Below are positions 1 to 9,749 of a stretch of 64,000 nt of DNA, piece after piece. Position 1 is the stretch's first letter. Every line of letters begins with the position of its first letter. The stretch comes from Pseudomonas sp. GV085 (GTDB lineage: Bacteria > Pseudomonadota > Gammaproteobacteria > Pseudomonadales > Pseudomonadaceae). The stretch lies in assembly GCF_003050925.1 (NCBI RefSeq), contig NZ_QAOV01000007.1, positions 248,001 to 312,000 on the forward strand, in the 5' to 3' direction. The notes below the pieces were generated by a model. It was not told the DNA's origin. It did not search any database and saw nothing but the letters and a program-made list of their open reading frames with translations. The translations under genes and the position numbers were made by a program.

Positions 1-1923
1 CAGGTCGAAGGCGCTGTCGAGGTCATCCTCGAACGGCGCTGGCTCCGGTACCGGTGCTTGCGGCTCATCGAGCAACAGATCCTTGACGTATTGCGCATCC
101 AGCTCGGCGGCAACGGCGGCTGCGGCGATGCCACCGGCAGCCACCAGCGCCATGGCCGGGAAACGGCTTTTGAGTTTTTCAACCTTGGCGAAGTTGTCGC
201 CATTGGCCACCAACTGACGCTCCTGGCCGACGAACGCATCGCGATCGCCTTGCTGTCCGTAGACCTCCATCAGTTTCAAGCGCAAATCGCTGCGCTGAGG
301 CTCTTGCTTGACGCCATCCTCCAGCAACGCGGCAGCCTGATTCAAGCGACCGGCATTGATGTGCGACTGAGCCTGGCTCAACACATCATCGGAACGCTCG
401 GCAGCCGGCGCCACCAATGGCGCGGCGATCGGCGTGGTCATCACGACTGGAGCGACTACCGGCGCTGGCGCGGGAGCAGGCGCCGGAGCAGTCGCCAGCT
501 TCGCGCTCGGCAGTGGAACTTCCAGGCCTTCGAAGCTGCTTTCCGGCAAGTCGAAATCGGCCGAGAACGGCTGCTCTTCGGCCAAGGCACGGGCCATGCG
601 CAAATGCTTCTCGGCTGCTTGCCGGGCTTTGCGGCGGCGCGCCAGCAACAGCAGCAAGAGCAGCAGAATCACCGCGCCGCCACCCACCAGGCCCAGCAGC
701 ACCGGATTGGTCAGCAACTCATTGAACTTCTGATCGTCGGACGTCGCTGGAGCTGCCTCGGGCGGTGTAACCACTGGCGCAGTTTCAGCCGGAGCAGGTG
801 CCGTGGCCGGGTTGGCAGCAAGTTCGGCCGACATTGCCGGAGCCGTCGCAGCAGCCGGGGCGCCATTTGCGCCCTCGGCCTGCAACTTGGCCAATTGGTT
901 GTTCTTCAGCTCGATCAGGCGCTGCAGCTTGTCCACCTGGCTTTGCAGGTCGGCCATGCGGCTCTTCAGCTCGGCGTTATCACGACGACTGGTGTCGAGG
1001 CTTTCCTGGGTCACCGCCAGCTTGTTGCTGAGGGCCCTGGCATCGCCGGCAGGTCCTTTGCCACGGTTCTTGCCGGACTCGGCAGAAACCAGGCTCAGCT
1101 TGTCAGTGGCCGCTTGAACCGGAGCACCATCGGTGCGTGCGCGATTGGTGGCGTCGAGCTGTTGCTCTCCTGCCCCGGGTTTCGCCACATAACGACGACC
1201 CTGACGCCAAGCCTTGTTTTGCGCGGCCACTTCGGCAATGGCCTTGGGTTGCGGCAGGCCGGCGCTTTGCGCCTGGTCCGGCAGGCGCAGCACCTGGCCG
1301 GTTTTCAAGCGGTTGATATTGCCGTCAATGAAGGCGTCCGGGTTCAGCGCCTGGATGGCCAGCATGGTTTGCTGGATCGAACCGCCATTACGCGCCTTCG
1401 CGGCGATTTCCCACAGGGTATCGCGCGGTGTGGTGGTGTATTGGGACGCTTTGGTCGCACCGGTGACGGGCGCGGCAACCGTTGACGTTGGTTGCGCTGC
1501 CGCTTCAGCGGTTTGCGGCGAGAATTTGGACGGATCGAGCAGCACACTGTAATCGCGCAGCAAACGACCGTTCGGCCACATGACCTGAACCAGGAACTTC
1601 ACCATGGGTTCGGAGAGTGGCTTGCTGGAGGTCACGCGCAGGATGCTTTTGCCGCTGGCGTTTAGCACCGGAGTGAAGGTCAAGTCGTTCAGAAACGCCT
1701 GGCGGTCGACACCGGCCTTGGCGAAGTCGTCTGGTGAGGCCAGGCTCGGCACCACTTCGGCAGCGGTGAGATCCTTGACATCGAGCAGCTCGATTTCCGC
1801 TACCAATGGCTGGTTGAGCGTCGATTTCAGGGTCAACTCCCCGAGCCCGAGGGCATGCGCCATACCGGAGGACAGCGCCGAGGCGGCCGCTATTGCTAAC
1901 ACCAGTTTGCGAACTTGAACCAT
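1..1923 (-). CDS. fimV: FimV-like pilus assembly / polar hub protein (C-terminus beyond window)
   Basis: Inner-membrane, peptidoglycan-binding protein needed for type IV pilus secretin assembly and polar organisation in Pseudomonas. The visible 641 residues start with a signal peptide ending about AHA-LGLGE (residues 20-24) and the conserved FimV N-terminal domain (GLGELTLKSTLNQPL). A LysM domain follows at about 162-215 (YTTTPRDTLWEIA), then a coiled-coil stretch around 270-320, one transmembrane helix about 403-424, a basic RRRK stop-transfer motif, and a Pro/Ala-rich cytoplasmic part with a TPR-like segment (LNQAAALLEDGVKQEP). The acidic C-terminal half runs off the left edge. ATG at 1921-1923 is preceded by an AAGGAAG ribosome site. 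It lies directly downstream of the asd paralogue, as in other pseudomonads. Confidence 0.93.
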   Translation of the reverse strand, partial: MVQVRKLVLAIAAASALSSGMAHALGLGELTLKSTLNQPLVAEIELLDVKDLTAAEVVPSLASPDDFAKAGVDRQAFLNDLTFTPVLNASGKSILRVTSSKPLSEPMVKFLVQVMWPNGRLLRDYSVLLDPSKFSPQTAEAAAQPTSTVAAPVTGATKASQYTTTPRDTLWEIAAKARNGGSIQQTMLAIQALNPDAFIDGNINRLKTGQVLRLPDQAQSAGLPQPKAIAEVAAQNKAWRQGRRYVAKPGAGEQQLDATNRARTDGAPVQAATDKLSLVSAESGKNRGKGPAGDARALSNKLAVTQESLDTSRRDNAELKSRMADLQSQVDKLQRLIELKNNQLAKLQAEGANGAPAAATAPAMSAELAANPATAPAPAETAPVVTPPEAAPATSDDQKFNELLTNPVLLGLVGGGAVILLLLLLLLARRRKARQAAEKHLRMARALAEEQPFSADFDLPESSFEGLEVPLPSAKLATAPAPAPAPAPVVAPVVMTTPIAAPLVAPAAERSDDVLSQAQSHINAGRLNQAAALLEDGVKQEPQRSDLRLKLMEVYGQQGDRDAFVGQERQLVANGDNFAKVEKLKSRFPAMALVAAGGIAAAAVAAELDAQYVKDLLLDEPQAPVPEPAPFEDDLDSAFDL

Positions 1924-2051
1924 TAGCTCTTCCTTAGTTTGAACATTCCTCGGCCAGCGAGAAGATATTGATAGTCGCTGCCGTAAGGCATTGCGCGCAA
2001 CGGCGAGGGTCGTCGCGCGTAATCATTCGACAAATTGTTGCAAAGTATCTT

Positions 2052-3062
2052 TTACAGCAGGTCTTTAAGCAACAACTCGGCCAGCTGCACAGCATTGAGC
2101 GCGGCGCCTTTGCGTACGTTATCTGACGTCAGCCACAGATTAAGTTCCGACGGGTCGTCGATACCCTGGCGAACCCGACCGACGTAGACCACATCCTGCC
2201 CTACCGCATCGCCCACCGGGGTCGGGTAATCACCGGCCTCCACCAGCTCGATGCCGGGTGCGTCTTCCAGGGCCGCATTGACTTTCGCCAGGTCGATTTC
2301 ACTCGCGGACTGCAGGGTCACGCTATAGCTATCGCCAAAAAACACCGGGGCTTGAATGCATGTGACGGAAATCTTCAATGACGGCCGCGCCATGACCTGG
2401 CGCAGCTCACGCACCAGGCGCTTTTCCAGCAACGTATGACCTTGCTCATCCGGTTTTCCGACCTGGGCCAACAGGTTGAAGGCCATCTGCCGATCAAAGA
2501 ATTTCGGCTCCAGCGGCCGCACATTCAGCAGCTCGGCAGTCTGCCGCGCCAGCTCGCTCACGGCCTCGCGGCCCTGGGCCGATACCGCGAGGCTGGCGGT
2601 CAGGCTGATGCGCTGCAAATCGAGCAAATCCATGAGCGGCGCGAGCACTACCGCCAGCGTGGTGGCCGACGGACTTGGACTGCTGACCTGAAACGGTTTT
2701 TTCAAGCCGGCCAACACCTGAGCGTTGGCCTCAGGCACGACCTGCGGCGCCTTTTCGGCCGGCAAGGCACCGGAGAGATCGATCACCGAGCATCCGGCAT
2801 CGGTCGCGCGGGAAGCAAAACTCAACGAAACCGCCGGGCCGGCCGCAAAGAAAGCCAACTGCACCTTGCTGAAGTCGAACTCATCGACTTCCCGCACCCG
2901 CACGTTCTTGCCGCGAAACGGTACGGAACTGCCGGCCGATTCGCTGCTGGCCAACAAATGAAGGGTGCCGATCGGGAAATCGCGCTCTTCGAGAATCTGC
3001 ACGAGCGTTTCGCCGACAGTACCGGTGGCGCCGATCACGGCAATATCAATGGACTGGCTCAT
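2052..3062 (-). CDS. Aspartate-semialdehyde dehydrogenase paralogue lacking the catalytic cysteine (Usg-like)
   Basis: 336 residues with the N-terminal NAD(P)-binding motif IGATGTVGETL (10-20) and the ASADH dimerisation domain. Where true ASADH has the nucleophile in N-C-(T/S)-T, this protein reads SPSPSATT (about 128-135), with serine or proline instead of cysteine. It is therefore unlikely to catalyse the dehydrogenase reaction, and resembles the E. coli Usg class of paralogues. It sits between asd and fimV on the same strand. An AGAGGT ribosome site precedes the ATG at 3060-3062. A REPIN and a terminator separate it from asd, so it probably has its own promoter. Function unknown. Confidence 0.88.
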   Translation of the reverse strand: MSQSIDIAVIGATGTVGETLVQILEERDFPIGTLHLLASSESAGSSVPFRGKNVRVREVDEFDFSKVQLAFFAAGPAVSLSFASRATDAGCSVIDLSGALPAEKAPQVVPEANAQVLAGLKKPFQVSSPSPSATTLAVVLAPLMDLLDLQRISLTASLAVSAQGREAVSELARQTAELLNVRPLEPKFFDRQMAFNLLAQVGKPDEQGHTLLEKRLVRELRQVMARPSLKISVTCIQAPVFFGDSYSVTLQSASEIDLAKVNAALEDAPGIELVEAGDYPTPVGDAVGQDVVYVGRVRQGIDDPSELNLWLTSDNVRKGAALNAVQLAELLLKDLL

Positions 3063-3142
3063 GGGTTTTACCTCTGGCGAAACGGGGGGAGCGGCACTTT
3101 ACCGGGAGAGTGGCATGCAGGCAATTCCGTGGTGCCCGGCCC

Positions 3143-3226
3143 GGCCCCATCGCGAGCAGGCTCGCTCCTACAGGGGTTGATGGCAACACCAACCATTGTA
3201 GGAGCGAGCCTGCTCGCGATGGGGCC
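3143..3226. repeat. REPIN: inverted pair of Pseudomonas REP sequences
   Basis: Two REP units (core TCGCGAGCAGGCTCGCTCC) lie in opposite orientation at 3143-3172 and 3197-3226, extended by GGCCCC/GGGGCC and separated by 24 bases. It lies between asd and its paralogue. REPINs are non-autonomous units mobilised by RAYT transposases; no RAYT gene is in the window. Confidence 0.93.
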
Positions 3227-3261
3227 AGATCAGACAACACATCAACCAAAGCAGATAACCA

Positions 3262-3297
3262 TAAAAAAACCCGTACCTCTTGCAAGGCACGGGTTCT
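3262..3297 (-). terminator. Rho-independent terminator after asd
   Basis: On the minus strand AACCCGTGCC pairs with GGTACGGGTT around a short loop, followed by a run of seven T. It lies 18 bases past the asd stop codon. Confidence 0.85.
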
Positions 3298-3314
3298 TTC
3301 ATTGCATCAACCGA

Positions 3315-4427
3315 TCAACGCTCGAGCAAGATCCGCAGCATGCGGCGCAGCGGTTCGGCCGCGCCCCACAGCAACTGGTCGCCGACGGTGAACGCGCCGA
3401 CGAACTGCGAACCCATGTTCAGCTTGCGCAGACGGCCGACTGGCACGTTCAGGGTGCCGGTGACTTTCGTCGGGCTCAGCTCCTGCATGCTGATTTCGCG
3501 GTTGTTCGGCACCAGCTTGACCCAAGGGTTATGCTGGCTGATCAACCCTTCGATATCAGCGATCGGTACGTCTTTGTTCAGCTTGATGGTCAGCGCCTGG
3601 CTGTGGCAGCGCATGGCGCCGATGCGCACGCAGATGCCATCGACCGGGATCGGGCTCTTGAAGCGACCGAGGATCTTGTTGGTCTCGGCCTGGGCCTTCC
3701 ACTCTTCGCGGCTCTGGCCGTTCGGCAGTTCCTTGTCGATCCACGGGATCAGGCTGCCGGCCAGCGGTACGCCGAAGTTTTCGGTCGGGTACGCGTCGCT
3801 GCGCATGGCGTCGGCAACACGACGGTCGATGTCGAGGATCGCGCTGGCCGGATCGGCCAGTTGATCGGCGACAGCGGCGTGGGTCACACCCATTTGCTTG
3901 ATCAGTTCACGCATGTGCTGCGCCCCGCCACCGGAGGCCGCCTGATAGGTCATGGCGCTCATCCACTCCACCAGACCGGCTTCGAACAGGCCACCCAGCC
4001 CCATCAGCATCAGGCTGACGGTGCAGTTGCCGCCGATGTAGTTCTTGGTGCCCGCGTCCAGCTGCTGGTCGATCACCTTGCGGTTGACCGGGTCCAGAAC
4101 GATCACCGCGTCATCCTGCATGCGCAGGCTGGAAGCGGCGTCGATCCAGTAACCCTGCCAGCCGGCTTCACGCAGCTTGGGGAAGACTTCGCTGGTGTAG
4201 TCGCCACCCTGGCAGGTCAGAATCACGTCGAGGGTTTTCAGCTCTTCAATGCTGTAAGCGTCCTTGAGCGGAGCAATGTCCTTACCCACGGACGGGCCTT
4301 GGCCACCGACATTGGAAGTGGTGAAAAACACCGGCTCGATAAGATCGAAATCCTGCTCTTCCAGCATCCGCTGCATGAGCACGGAACCGACCATACCGCG
4401 CCAACCGATCAGACCTACACGTTTCAT
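3315..4427 (-). CDS. asd: Aspartate-semialdehyde dehydrogenase
   Basis: Catalyses NADPH-dependent reduction of aspartyl-4-phosphate to aspartate semialdehyde, the branch point to lysine/diaminopimelate, methionine and threonine. 370 residues, the usual length for the gammaproteobacterial type. N-terminal MKRVGLIGWRGMVGS is the nucleotide-binding loop; the nucleophile is Cys135 in GGNCTVS, and the IDxxSSLRM and CVRIGAMRCHSQ motifs are present. GAAGG precedes the ATG. It lies downstream of leuB on the same strand with a 66-base gap, so the two may be cotranscribed; a terminator follows. Confidence 0.97.
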   Translation of the reverse strand: MKRVGLIGWRGMVGSVLMQRMLEEQDFDLIEPVFFTTSNVGGQGPSVGKDIAPLKDAYSIEELKTLDVILTCQGGDYTSEVFPKLREAGWQGYWIDAASSLRMQDDAVIVLDPVNRKVIDQQLDAGTKNYIGGNCTVSLMLMGLGGLFEAGLVEWMSAMTYQAASGGGAQHMRELIKQMGVTHAAVADQLADPASAILDIDRRVADAMRSDAYPTENFGVPLAGSLIPWIDKELPNGQSREEWKAQAETNKILGRFKSPIPVDGICVRIGAMRCHSQALTIKLNKDVPIADIEGLISQHNPWVKLVPNNREISMQELSPTKVTGTLNVPVGRLRKLNMGSQFVGAFTVGDQLLWGAAEPLRRMLRILLER

Positions 4428-4493
4428 CGCAACTACACCTTCTTGAAATGTGGACCGCTGCCTTGTCTTGAATTTGGCAGCGGGCCCGAGAGA

Positions 4494-5576
<1,083 letters not shown>

Positions 5577-5641
5577 GCTTTCCTCATGTCATCAGTCGGT
5601 GCGCCCTGGGGCGCTCCCGGAAAAATTCTATCGCTCAGCGC

Positions 5642-6409
5642 CTATCGTTCTGCCATCAGTACCAGCACATCCGTACTGAACGAACCATCGGCCTCAATCT
5701 CGAAATATTCGCGTACTTCGTTGCCCATCGACTGCTGCAACGCGCGGATCGCCGCGCGCATCACTTCAGGTGTGCGCATGCGCTCGACCCAGCTCTTGTA
5801 CTCCAGACGCAGGCGCTGACGAGTGGTACTGCGCGTGTGCAGCCCCGCCTCGCTGACCTGGCGCAACCACTCGCCAGCAGAATAATCGCGCACATGACTG
5901 GTGTCGCGCAGCACTTCGACGCTTTGCAGGTAAGTGTCGAACAGCGGGCTACCCGGTGACAATACGTCGACGAACGCCGCCACACCGCCCGGTTTCAACA
6001 CCCGGCGCACTTCCCGCAACGCCACGCCCAGATCGCTCCAATGGTGCGCCGAATAACGGCTGAAGACGAAATCGAATTCGCCATCGGCGAACGGCAGGCG
6101 CTCGGCGGCACCGTTGACCGTGGACACGTTGCTCAAACCACGATCGACGGCGGCAGCGGTCACCACGTCGAGCATCTGCTGCGACAGGTCGTAGGCCACC
6201 ACTTCTTTCACCAATGAGGCTACGTGAAAACTCACGTGACCGGCACCGCAACCCAGGTCCAGAACTTTCGCATCGCCCTGCCCGGCCAGCTCAGCCTGCA
6301 GCAGCGCGAATTCGGTGCCTTGAGCGTGGACGGCGCTGCTCAGGTAGGCCGAGGCCTGTTCACCGAATTGCTTCTGGACTACCTGGGTGTGCTGGGCGGT
6401 GCTGGTCAT
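5642..6409 (-). CDS. Class I SAM-dependent methyltransferase
   Basis: 255 residues. A Rossmann-like methyltransferase fold is shown by motif I VLDLGCGAGHVSFH, acidic VVAYDLS, and motif FDFVFSRYSAHHW followed by LREVRRVLKPGG. It resembles the UbiE/COQ5-like Methyltransf_11 group, but the substrate is unknown. The ATG at 6407-6409 follows AAGGAAG; a longer reading would run into the REP element upstream and is rejected. It lies between leuD and leuB, separated from leuD by a REPIN. Confidence 0.9.
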   Translation of the reverse strand: MTSTAQHTQVVQKQFGEQASAYLSSAVHAQGTEFALLQAELAGQGDAKVLDLGCGAGHVSFHVASLVKEVVAYDLSQQMLDVVTAAAVDRGLSNVSTVNGAAERLPFADGEFDFVFSRYSAHHWSDLGVALREVRRVLKPGGVAAFVDVLSPGSPLFDTYLQSVEVLRDTSHVRDYSAGEWLRQVSEAGLHTRSTTRQRLRLEYKSWVERMRTPEVMRAAIRALQQSMGNEVREYFEIEADGSFSTDVLVLMAER

Positions 6410-6450
6410 GGGGACTTCCTTTTGGGGGTGAGTCTTGGGGTGTTTGGGCT

Positions 6451-6536
6451 GCCGCCTTCGCGAGCAGGCTCGCTCCCACATTGGATTTTCAGTGTTTACA
6501 AAATCCCTGTGGGAGCGAGCCTGCTCGCGAAGAGGC
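6451..6536. repeat. REPIN between leuD and the methyltransferase gene
   Basis: Two inverted REP units (TCGCGAGCAGGCTCGCTCCCAC and its reverse complement) at about 6458-6480 and 6508-6531 enclose an AT-rich spacer of about 28 bases. Confidence 0.9.
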
Positions 6537-6565
6537 CGGCCCTACCTACCGAAATGTCGGATCAG

Positions 6566-7210
6566 TCACGCGTCGCGAAACAACCAAGGCTGGCTAGCCC
6601 GGTGCTTGGCCTCAAACGTCGCAATTGCCTCATGGTCCTGCAACGTCAGGCCGATATCGTCCAGGCCGTTGAGCAGGCAATGCTTGCGGAAGGCATCGAT
6701 TTCGAAGCTCAGCACCTTGCCGTCAGGGCGGGTCACGGTCTGGGCTTGCAGATCGACCTGCAATTGATAGCCCGGAGTGGCCTCGACCTGCTGGAACAGC
6801 TCATCGACTTCGGCATCGCTCAAGATGATCGGCAGCAAGCCGTTCTTGAAACTGTTGTTGAAGAAGATGTCGGCATAGCTCGGCGCGATGATGCTGCGGA
6901 AACCGTACTCTTCCAGCGCCCACGGCGCGTGCTCGCGGCTGGAGCCGCAACCGAAGTTCTCACGGGCCAGCAACACGCTGGCGCCCTGGTAGCGTTCGGC
7001 ATTGAGGACAAAGTCCTTGTTCAGCGGACGCTTGGAGTTGTCCTGATAAGGCTGGCCCACATCCAGGTAACGCCACTCATCGAACAGGTTCGGGCCGAAA
7101 CCCGTGCGCTTGATCGACTTCAGAAACTGTTTCGGAATGATCTGGTCGGTGTCGACGTTGGCACGATCCAAAGGCGCGACAAGACCAGTATGTTGGGTAA
7201 ATGCTCTCAT
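6566..7210 (-). CDS. leuD: 3-isopropylmalate dehydratase small subunit
   Basis: Swivel domain of isopropylmalate isomerase, partner of LeuC. 214 residues with VDTDQIIPKQFL, NFGCGSSREHAPWAL and SYADIFFNN, all hallmarks of LeuD. It begins 2 bases after the leuC stop region (7213), indicating translational coupling. The leuD stop is followed by a REPIN. Confidence 0.97.
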   Translation of the reverse strand: MRAFTQHTGLVAPLDRANVDTDQIIPKQFLKSIKRTGFGPNLFDEWRYLDVGQPYQDNSKRPLNKDFVLNAERYQGASVLLARENFGCGSSREHAPWALEEYGFRSIIAPSYADIFFNNSFKNGLLPIILSDAEVDELFQQVEATPGYQLQVDLQAQTVTRPDGKVLSFEIDAFRKHCLLNGLDDIGLTLQDHEAIATFEAKHRASQPWLFRDA

Positions 7211-7212
7211 GC

Positions 7213-8643
7213 TTACTGCGCTCCCTGGATCAATTCACGGACGTCGATGAAACGACCGTTCACCGCGGCGGCCGCGGCCATGGCCGGGCTGACGAGGTGC
7301 GTACGGCCACCGGCGCCCTGACGGCCTTCGAAGTTACGGTTGGAGGTCGAAGCGCAATGCTCGCCACTTTCCAAACGGTCCGGGTTCATCGCCAGGCACA
7401 TCGAGCAACCCGGCTCGCGCCATTCGAAACCGGCTTCGAGGAAAATCTTGTCCAGACCTTCCGATTCGGCCTGGGCCTTCACCAGGCCAGAGCCCGGCAC
7501 GACGATGGCCTGCTTGATGGTCGAGGCCACTTTGCGGCCCTTGGCGATCACGGCCGCCGCACGCAGGTCTTCGATCCGCGAGTTGGTGCAGGAACCGATG
7601 AACACGCGGTCGAGCTGAATGTCAGTGATCGCCTGGTTGGCGGTCAAACCCATGTATTTCAAGGCACGGACAATGGAGTCGCGCTTGACCAGGTCCATTT
7701 CCTTCGCAGGATCCGGCACGTTCTGATCAACCGCCAACACCATTTCCGGCGAGGTGCCCCAGCTGACTTGCGGCTTGATGTCGGCTGCGTCGAGTTCGAC
7801 AACGGTGTCAAAGACGGCGTCGGCATCGGAAACCAGGTCTTTCCAGGCTTCAACAGCCAGGTCCCATTCCGCGCCTTTCGGGGCGAAAGGACGGCCCTTG
7901 ACGTAAGCCACGGTTTTTTCGTCCGCGGCCACCAGGCCTACGCGAGCGCCGGCCTCGATGGACATGTTGCAGATGGTCATGCGGCCTTCGACGGACAGGT
8001 CGCGAATCGCGCTGCCGGCGAATTCGATGGCGTGGCCGTTACCGCCAGCGGTGCCGATCTTGCCGATCACGGCAAGCACGATGTCCTTGGCGGTGACGCC
8101 GAACGGCAACTGACCTTCGACCGTTACCCGCATATTTTTCATTTTCTTGGCGACCAGGCACTGGGTGGCGAGCACATGCTCGACCTCGGAAGTGCCGATA
8201 CCGTGCGCCAATGCGCCGAATGCGCCGTGGGTCGAGGTGTGGGAGTCGCCGCAGACCACGGTCATGCCCGGCAAGGTTGCGCCCTGCTCCGGGCCGATGA
8301 CGTGGACGATGCCCTGGCGAACGTCGTTCATCTTGAACTCGACGATGCCGTATTCATCGCAGTTGTCATCGAGGGTCTGCACTTGCAGGCGCGAGACCTG
8401 GTCAACGATGGCGTCGATGCCGCCCTTGCGCTCCGGCGTGGTCGGTACGTTGTGGTCCGGGGTCGCGATGTTGGCATCGATGCGCCATGGCTTGCGCCCG
8501 GCCAGACGCAGACCTTCAAAGGCTTGCGGCGAGGTCACTTCGTGGATGATGTGACGATCGATGTAGATCAGCGCAGAGCCATCGTCGCGCTGCTTGACCA
8601 AATGCGAATCCCAGAGCTTGTCGTAGAGCGTTTTGCCGGCCAT
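7213..8643 (-). CDS. leuC: 3-isopropylmalate dehydratase large subunit
   Basis: 476 residues, aconitase-type 4Fe-4S enzyme that isomerises 2-isopropylmalate to 3-isopropylmalate with LeuD. Cluster ligands are Cys352 (GSCTNSR), Cys413 and Cys416 (CSMC). VVCGDSHTSTHGAFGA and PGSGLVK are also present. The start MAGKTLYDKL at 8641-8643 is preceded by GAGGAA; the reading five codons longer is less likely. It is divergent from a lysR gene, whose product is a natural candidate regulator. Confidence 0.97.
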   Translation of the reverse strand: MAGKTLYDKLWDSHLVKQRDDGSALIYIDRHIIHEVTSPQAFEGLRLAGRKPWRIDANIATPDHNVPTTPERKGGIDAIVDQVSRLQVQTLDDNCDEYGIVEFKMNDVRQGIVHVIGPEQGATLPGMTVVCGDSHTSTHGAFGALAHGIGTSEVEHVLATQCLVAKKMKNMRVTVEGQLPFGVTAKDIVLAVIGKIGTAGGNGHAIEFAGSAIRDLSVEGRMTICNMSIEAGARVGLVAADEKTVAYVKGRPFAPKGAEWDLAVEAWKDLVSDADAVFDTVVELDAADIKPQVSWGTSPEMVLAVDQNVPDPAKEMDLVKRDSIVRALKYMGLTANQAITDIQLDRVFIGSCTNSRIEDLRAAAVIAKGRKVASTIKQAIVVPGSGLVKAQAESEGLDKIFLEAGFEWREPGCSMCLAMNPDRLESGEHCASTSNRNFEGRQGAGGRTHLVSPAMAAAAAVNGRFIDVRELIQGAQ

Positions 8644-8791
8644 CAGACGGTTCCTCATCAGCTTGTTTCTATGCCCCGGATCTTGAAAGTTTTCAATAAC
8701 CCTCTGGCTTGTGAGGCTGATCCTATGGGGTTACATTAAATAACTCAAATTCATATTTTTTATGCTTTGGATAACCAACTGGAATGCAACC
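8644..8791. promoter_or_regulatory. Divergent leuC / lysR promoter region
   Basis: 148 bases between divergent starts, with an AT-rich core (about 8735-8770). LysR regulators usually bind such intergenic regions. No operator could be fixed by eye. Confidence 0.5.
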
Positions 8792-9682
8792 ATGGACCTG
8801 GCCAACCTCAATGCCTTTATTGCCATCGCCGAGACCGGAAGTTTCTCCGGTGCCGGCGAACGGCTGCACCTGACCCAGCCGGCCATCAGCAAACGCATCG
8901 CCGGGCTGGAGCAGCAATTGAAGGTGCGGCTGTTCGATCGCCTGGGTCGTGAGGTGAGCCTGACCGAGGCCGGGCGCGCCCTGCTGCCGCGGGCCTACCA
9001 GATTCTGAATGTCCTCGATGATACGCGCCGCGCCTTGACCAACCTCACAGGCGAGGTGACCGGCCGTCTGACCCTGGCCACCAGTCACCATATCGGCCTG
9101 CACCGTTTGCCACCCTTATTAAGGGAGTTCACCCGACGCTACCCACAAGTGGCGCTGGATATTCAGTTTCTCGATTCGGAAGTGGCCTACGAGGAAATTC
9201 TCCATGGACGCGCCGAACTGGCGGTCATCACCCTGGCACCGGAACCCCATGCGCTAGTCAAGGCCACCCCGGTGTGGGACGACCCGCTGGATTTCGTGGT
9301 CGCCCCGGAGCATTCACTGCTCAATAACGGCAAGGTCAGCCTGGCGGACATCGCCCGGCACCCGGCGGTCTTCCCCGGCGGCAATACCTTTACCCACCAC
9401 ATTGTGCAACGGCTGTTCGAAGCCCAGGGCCTGACGCCAAACATCGCCATGAGCACCAACTATCTGGAAACCATCAAGATGATGGTCTCGATTGGCCTGG
9501 CCTGGAGCGTTTTGCCGCGCACCATGCTCGATGACCAGGTAGCACGCATACCTTTGCCGGGCATACAGCTCACTCGCCAGCTAGGCTATATCCTGCACAC
9601 GGAAAGGACGCTGTCGAATGCTGCGCGGGCCTTCATGGCCTTGCTGGACGCTCAACTCGATCCGCCAGGGACTCAAGGCTAA
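8792..9682 (+). CDS. LysR-type transcriptional regulator next to leuC
   Basis: 296 residues. N-terminal winged helix-turn-helix (MDLANLNAFIAIAETGSFSGAGERLHLTQPAISKRIAGLE) and a periplasmic-binding-type effector domain from about residue 90. The start at 8792 fits the family N-terminus; the in-frame ATG 30 bases upstream adds residues atypical of LysR proteins. Divergent from leuC, so it may control the leuCD operon (inference from context). Confidence 0.93.
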   Translation: MDLANLNAFIAIAETGSFSGAGERLHLTQPAISKRIAGLEQQLKVRLFDRLGREVSLTEAGRALLPRAYQILNVLDDTRRALTNLTGEVTGRLTLATSHHIGLHRLPPLLREFTRRYPQVALDIQFLDSEVAYEEILHGRAELAVITLAPEPHALVKATPVWDDPLDFVVAPEHSLLNNGKVSLADIARHPAVFPGGNTFTHHIVQRLFEAQGLTPNIAMSTNYLETIKMMVSIGLAWSVLPRTMLDDQVARIPLPGIQLTRQLGYILHTERTLSNAARAFMALLDAQLDPPGTQG

Positions 9683-9749
9683 CTTGTGCTACTCCTATAG
9701 AGCCGAGAATTCCTGCAACAAAAGCCCAAACTCAGCTCAAGGCTTGCCA

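Noticed and set aside
7201..8739. 512-codon plus-strand frame
   Set aside because: Antisense shadow of leuC; the translated protein has no recognisable domain.
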